NCBI GenBank assembly: GCA_016931695.1
Contig: JAFGEI010000158.1
Location: forward strand, 1-64,000
Direction of reading: 5' to 3'
Source of the DNA: Anaerolineae bacterium
GTDB taxonomy: Bacteria > Chloroflexota > Anaerolineae > B4-G1 > DUEL01
Length of the DNA: 64,000 bases
In this document: positions 60,721 through 64,000 of the stretch, piece by piece
How the letters are laid out: each line of letters opens with the position of its first letter
Position numbering within the stretch: position 1 is the first letter of the stretch
Notes under the pieces: generated by a model
Databases searched by the model: none
What the model was told of the DNA's origin: nothing
The model's input: the letters and a program-made list of their open reading frames with translations, nothing else
Made by a program: the position numbers and the translations under genes

Positions 60721-60749
60721 GAAGGGCGGGAGTTCGACTCCCGCCCTTC
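60721..60749 (-). terminator. Terminator behind the beta-helix gene
   Basis: GAAGGGCGGGAG pairs perfectly with CTCCCGCCCTTC (12 bp, 5-nt loop), followed on the minus strand by GACTTTATT. It lies about 200 nt beyond the beta-helix stop and just upstream of the two-component promoter. Confidence 0.65.
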
Positions 60750-60947
60750 ACTGTCATGGTTTTCTCCCACACCGGGAGCAAATTTCTCACCGCAGACCGC
60801 TATCGCGCGACAGCAGCAGTAGAAACAGGCGCTGAAAGACGAGGTTTCCGACGCTGCCCACCCAGCCCGGCCTATCCCAATCGCGGAGAACGACCAGGAA
60901 CAGGCGGCCCGAGCCATCGGTGGCTACGGCTTGAGGACACTGTGTTG
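60750..60947. other. Gap behind the beta-helix gene, no gene seen
   Basis: With the flanking promoter and terminator this is a gene-free stretch of about 360 bp. On the minus strand one frame reads VATDGSGRLFLVVLRD, which looks like ordinary extracellular protein sequence and may be a decayed end of an older gene. It has no start or ribosome site. Confidence 0.35.
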
Positions 60948-63539
60948 CTACTCCCCGTTGCGCACCACCACCGGCAGGTAGACCGAGGTCAGGCCCTCCC
61001 CCTGCATGCTGTAGCGACACAGGTGACAGAAGGGCAGCCCCAGCACGTTGCCCGGCAAGTTGCGGAGATAGCTCGATGGCGGCTGGCAGGTAGTGGCCCC
61101 ATCCTCCCAGGCGCTGCCAGTCCAATAGTACAGCCCCAGGCTTCCCTCGGTAATTCCGGCCACGTCGTCGTCGCTGTAGCGGATAGACATGGTAACCGGT
61201 TCCGCAAAGGCAAAGCCAGGCAGATGAACGTCGTCGCGATAGGCCTCGATCTCGAGGGCGTGCCGGGCAAAGACCTGGCCGGCAGCGAGGGGATGGACCG
61301 GGCTAGGCAGCAGGGCCACGGTCAGGGTAACCACGTCGGTCACTGCGCCAGGAGGCACGCGCAGGGTGCCGGTCAATCCCTGCGGGTCGGTAAAAGTAAT
61401 CGTGTTGCCCAACCCGGGCTCGATCACCGAGATGTAGGGCAACTCGTCGGCGCCCAGGTCGGGAGCCAGGCGCATGGGACGAACCTGCCTGTCGACGTCA
61501 GTGGACACCCCGGCGTCTATCGCCTGGTCAACGGCTTCGGAGCGATGGCTGAGGTGATAGCCATCGGGGATAAAACGGGCCTGGCCGACGAGGTCGCCGA
61601 CGGTCGTCACCGGGCCGATGGTGGGCGTGACCACGCCGTCCCACAGAGTCTGGGTCATGGTAACAGCCCCGTTTACATTGCAGATGCCTTCAATCTGCCC
61701 GGCGACGATGGTGTTGGCGAACTGGACCGGGGAGTAGCGCGCGTGGACGGCCGGCCCGCCGTCGTTGCGGGCGAGGGTCGTGTGGGAGAGGTCCACCGGG
61801 ATGCCCGGGGGGGCATTACCGCCGTAGATGTCGATGCCGCTTCCCAACCCGCTCCCGCCGGTGAGGTGGTTGTCCACCACGACGTTGTTGGTCCAGGTGC
61901 TCTGCCCAGGGTCTGGCCAACCCCAGTAGACACAGGCTCCGCCGCCGGCGGGGGCCGAGTTATCGCGGATGACGTTGGCGTCCAGGGTCGAAATGCCGCC
62001 GACCAGAATCAGCCCGCCGCCGTCGCAGCCCATGCCGTCAGAGATGTTGACGACGTTGCCCTGGAAGGTATTGCCGCTCAGGACGGCGCGGGTATCGTCG
62101 CCGAAATGGGTAAAGTAGAGGCCCCCACCGCGGCCCTGGTTGGCGACGCTGGCCACGTTGTCCTGGAAGAGGTTATTGGTCAAGGTCAGGTGGCCCCAGA
62201 CGTACAGACCGCCGCCCGCCGCCGTGCCCGAGATGCTGGCCGTGTTGCTGAGAAAGGAATTGTCGATCAGCGTCCCCGGTCCCTCCGCGTACATGCCGCC
62301 GCCCTGCCCCACACAGGAGCTGCCGAACTGGCAAGAATAGTTGCCCCGGATGGTATTCCCGATGAGGGTGTACTCGATGGGCAGGCCGGCCGACGAGATC
62401 GCGACCCCGCCGCCGCCGGAACCAATGCCCGTCACGCTGGCGACATTGTCCTCAATGACGTTCGCCGTCAGCACAACGACGTTGTCGCTGCACGAGGAGC
62501 CGTGGAGAAAGCCGCCGCCCCAGCCCCAACTGTTCGGCCCGTTGTTACTGGCGATGTTGCCCCGCAGGGTATTGTTGAAGGCGTTGACGTGGGCGCAGTC
62601 GATATCGAGACCCCCGCCATGGCCGCCCACGTTCCCCCCGTTTTCGCTGCCGACGTTGCCCTGGAAGAGATTGCCCTCCAGGGTGATGAGGGTGGGGGCG
62701 TGCCGGCCGGCCAGGTACAGCCCGCCGCCGTTGCCGCTGTTGCCGAGGCCGGCGGTGTTGCTGATAAACTGGTTATCCTGCAAGGTAATGGGGTTTTCGG
62801 GCATCGTGTACACACTCAGCCCGCCGCCATAGCCCCCACCGGCCGTGTTGGCGACATTGTTCTGAAAGATGTTGCCCTTCAGGACGGCGACGCCGTTCTC
62901 GTAGGCCATCCCGCCGCCATAGGCAAAGTAGCCGGCGGTGGAGGCCGTGTTGCTGAAAATGAAACAGTTGCTGAGCGTGAGGGCGGCCTCGACGACAAAG
63001 AGACCGCCGCCCGAGTCCTGATCGTTGTAGGGCGGGCCGCTGCCCCCCAGCCCGGTGGCGTCGCCGCCGGTGATGCGCAGCCCCTCGACGGTCAGGGTGA
63101 TGGGGCCGGCGGCGTAGAGGCCCCGCCCCAGCCCGCCGGCATCGAGGGTAGTGGGGTTGGCCAGCGGGTCGGGCGTGTCCCAATTGGCCGTTGTATAACC
63201 GCCCTGCAGGGTCAGGCTCTTGGTAATATAGACGACCTGGGTGATTCCAGAGATGTAGGACAGGTCAGCATAGACGCCGGTGGCGACCTTGACGACGTCG
63301 CCCGCGCCGGCGGCGTCGACGGCCTCCTGGATGGTGATGTAATGACAGTCGGGCGGGCCGGCCGGGCAGACGCGCCACTCGGCCTGGAGCGGCGACGGGC
63401 CGGCCGGGACCGCCATTGCCATCGTCGCGTCGTCCCAGGTCGACAGCGCTGGCCCTCCGGCCTCTGCCTCACCGTACAGGGGAATCAAGGCCAGCAACAG
63501 AACCAGTGCGGACAGGATCGATACGCTTGCTTTTTTCAT
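60948..63539 (-). CDS. Secreted right-handed beta-helix surface protein
   Basis: An 863-residue exported protein. The signal peptide (1-28) is followed by a pectate-lyase-like entry (CHYITIQEAVDAAGAGDVVK), then about 20 beta-helix rungs to residue 640. The rungs have recurring GGGL and F-x-x-N motifs, for example FQNNVANTAGGGYGGGL. This recalls polymorphic outer-membrane-type repeats and right-handed parallel helices. A C-terminal beta domain (about 700-850) starts ITFTDPQGLTGTLRVPPGA, and the protein ends SVYLPVVVRNGE. No catalytic residues are evident, so adhesion or polysaccharide binding is likely. AAGGAGAAAAGTGTG sets the start. Confidence 0.86.
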   Translation of the reverse strand: MKKASVSILSALVLLLALIPLYGEAEAGGPALSTWDDATMAMAVPAGPSPLQAEWRVCPAGPPDCHYITIQEAVDAAGAGDVVKVATGVYADLSYISGITQVVYITKSLTLQGGYTTANWDTPDPLANPTTLDAGGLGRGLYAAGPITLTVEGLRITGGDATGLGGSGPPYNDQDSGGGLFVVEAALTLSNCFIFSNTASTAGYFAYGGGMAYENGVAVLKGNIFQNNVANTAGGGYGGGLSVYTMPENPITLQDNQFISNTAGLGNSGNGGGLYLAGRHAPTLITLEGNLFQGNVGSENGGNVGGHGGGLDIDCAHVNAFNNTLRGNIASNNGPNSWGWGGGFLHGSSCSDNVVVLTANVIEDNVASVTGIGSGGGGVAISSAGLPIEYTLIGNTIRGNYSCQFGSSCVGQGGGMYAEGPGTLIDNSFLSNTASISGTAAGGGLYVWGHLTLTNNLFQDNVASVANQGRGGGLYFTHFGDDTRAVLSGNTFQGNVVNISDGMGCDGGGLILVGGISTLDANVIRDNSAPAGGGACVYWGWPDPGQSTWTNNVVVDNHLTGGSGLGSGIDIYGGNAPPGIPVDLSHTTLARNDGGPAVHARYSPVQFANTIVAGQIEGICNVNGAVTMTQTLWDGVVTPTIGPVTTVGDLVGQARFIPDGYHLSHRSEAVDQAIDAGVSTDVDRQVRPMRLAPDLGADELPYISVIEPGLGNTITFTDPQGLTGTLRVPPGAVTDVVTLTVALLPSPVHPLAAGQVFARHALEIEAYRDDVHLPGFAFAEPVTMSIRYSDDDVAGITEGSLGLYYWTGSAWEDGATTCQPPSSYLRNLPGNVLGLPFCHLCRYSMQGEGLTSVYLPVVVRNGE

Positions 63540-63653
63540 CACACTTTTCTCCTTGTAGGGCACTACCCGAAAGTCTCAGTAGATCAAAAATCTGGCTGCA
63601 CAGACACATCGGGCATGGCAATCACAGTTAGCAGTTACGAGCAACAGCACCAT

Positions 63654-64000
63654 CTACTCATAGGACCTCCTCGTAAACGGCAGATAGACCGGGTAAATCC
63701 AATCTGCCAGCAGCAGGCGGACCGGAACAATCTGCGCGCCATCGCCCACCCCGGCCGCGCCAGCGACGACGAGCTGGGTCTCGTAATTCCCCACGCCCAG
63801 GCCAGAGATGTGCGCGGTGACGGTGAGACGGGCCGGGGTGCTCCCCGAGAGCGGCGACACCGTCAGCCAGTCGACGGTGGGGCTGAGAGTGGCGGTCCAG
63901 GTGAGCACGCCACCGGCGCTGGCCACGTCGAGATAGCGAGGCTGCGGATCGTTTCCCCCGGCCCGGGCCAGGAAAGAGACGCTGGCCGGCGCGACTTTAA
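63654..64000 (-). CDS. BACON/Ig-domain surface protein, C-terminal part only
   Basis: The last 114 codons of a gene that continues beyond the window edge. It has a BACON-like beta domain: VSFLARAGGNDPQPRYLDVA, WTATLSPTVDWLTVSPLSG and VGNYETQLVVAG. A short linker follows, and the protein ends PVYLPFTRRSYE. BACON domains bind carbohydrate or mucin. The tail resembles that of the neighbouring beta-helix protein. The gap of about 110 bp to the next gene shows nothing notable. Confidence 0.72.
   Translation of the reverse strand, partial: KVAPASVSFLARAGGNDPQPRYLDVASAGGVLTWTATLSPTVDWLTVSPLSGSTPARLTVTAHISGLGVGNYETQLVVAGAAGVGDGAQIVPVRLLLADWIYPVYLPFTRRSYE

Noticed and set aside
60721-60749. tRNA T-arm remnant or phage attachment site
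   Set aside because: The stem-loop contains GTTCGAC, but the loop is two bases too short for a T loop, the 12-bp stem is too long, and no integrase or other tRNA arm is nearby. It fits a terminator better.
60750-60947. Small minus-strand gene in the gap behind the beta-helix gene
   Set aside because: Open frames are present but have no ribosome site, and one overlaps the terminator hairpin; no recognisable domain.

Overview
This is a dense, GC-rich bacterial chromosome segment. It most resembles a member of the Chloroflexota (Anaerolineae/Caldilineae-like). That placement is inferred from the gene repertoire: a UPF0182 protein, a COG2229-type GTPase, large PAS/GAF histidine kinases, secreted proteins with Pro/Thr-rich linkers, and secreted proteins ending in a short 'YLP' tail. 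Strong GGAGG ribosome sites and ATGA-type stop/start overlaps mark long operons. I see one tRNA gene, no rRNA, no CRISPR array and no phage or transposase gene. One short transposon-like repeat is present in two copies.

Positions 1-6485 (minus strand) form one eukaryote-like signalling operon: Ser/Thr kinase with an eight-unit propeller, PP2C phosphatase, J-domain/vWA protein, zinc-ribbon/FHA protein, a small unknown protein, an OmpR-type response regulator and a Ras-like GTPase. A divergent promoter region with a perfect palindrome separates it from a znuA-znuC-znuB-type zinc importer (6575-9215). Tex and a TPR protein follow on the minus strand (9202-12689).

Positions 12854-22463 (plus strand) carry a secreted anchored protein, pth, mfd, two small membrane proteins, an internally deleted methyltransferase remnant, two ABC-2 permeases without an ATPase, and a DUF5107-like lipoprotein. 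An AIM24-type protein (minus), uvrB and an enolase-superfamily epimerase (plus) follow.

Positions 26758-37801 are minus-strand: an RlmI-type methyltransferase, a PAS/4xGAF histidine kinase, a HAD hydrolase, a Cys-rich protein, UPF0182, a CDF transporter with three C-terminal repeats, efp, a DUF6485-like protein and a cyclophilin. tRNA-Arg(CCG) and an Eis-type acetyltransferase are on the plus strand (37988-39345). An 89-bp insertion element sits just behind the acetyltransferase terminator hairpin.

Positions 39724-48399 (minus) run from a membrane histidine kinase through a FIST sensor protein, a CAP-domain protein, a GT4 glycosyltransferase and a polyprenyl sugar-phosphate transferase to an M20 peptidase. 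This looks like sensing plus envelope-polysaccharide functions. Thiolase and 3-hydroxyacyl-CoA dehydrogenase (48651-50726), a GT2 enzyme with pyrG, a roadblock protein, and an aminotransferase (54045-55292) complete that strand. A COG1784-type permease is translationally coupled to a secreted TIM-barrel glycosidase-like protein (55510-58709). The window ends with a NarL/DesK-type two-component pair, a beta-helix surface protein and the C-terminal end of a BACON-type protein. The roadblock protein (53583-53954) is the type of partner expected for the Ras-like GTPase at the window start, although the two genes are 53 kb apart.
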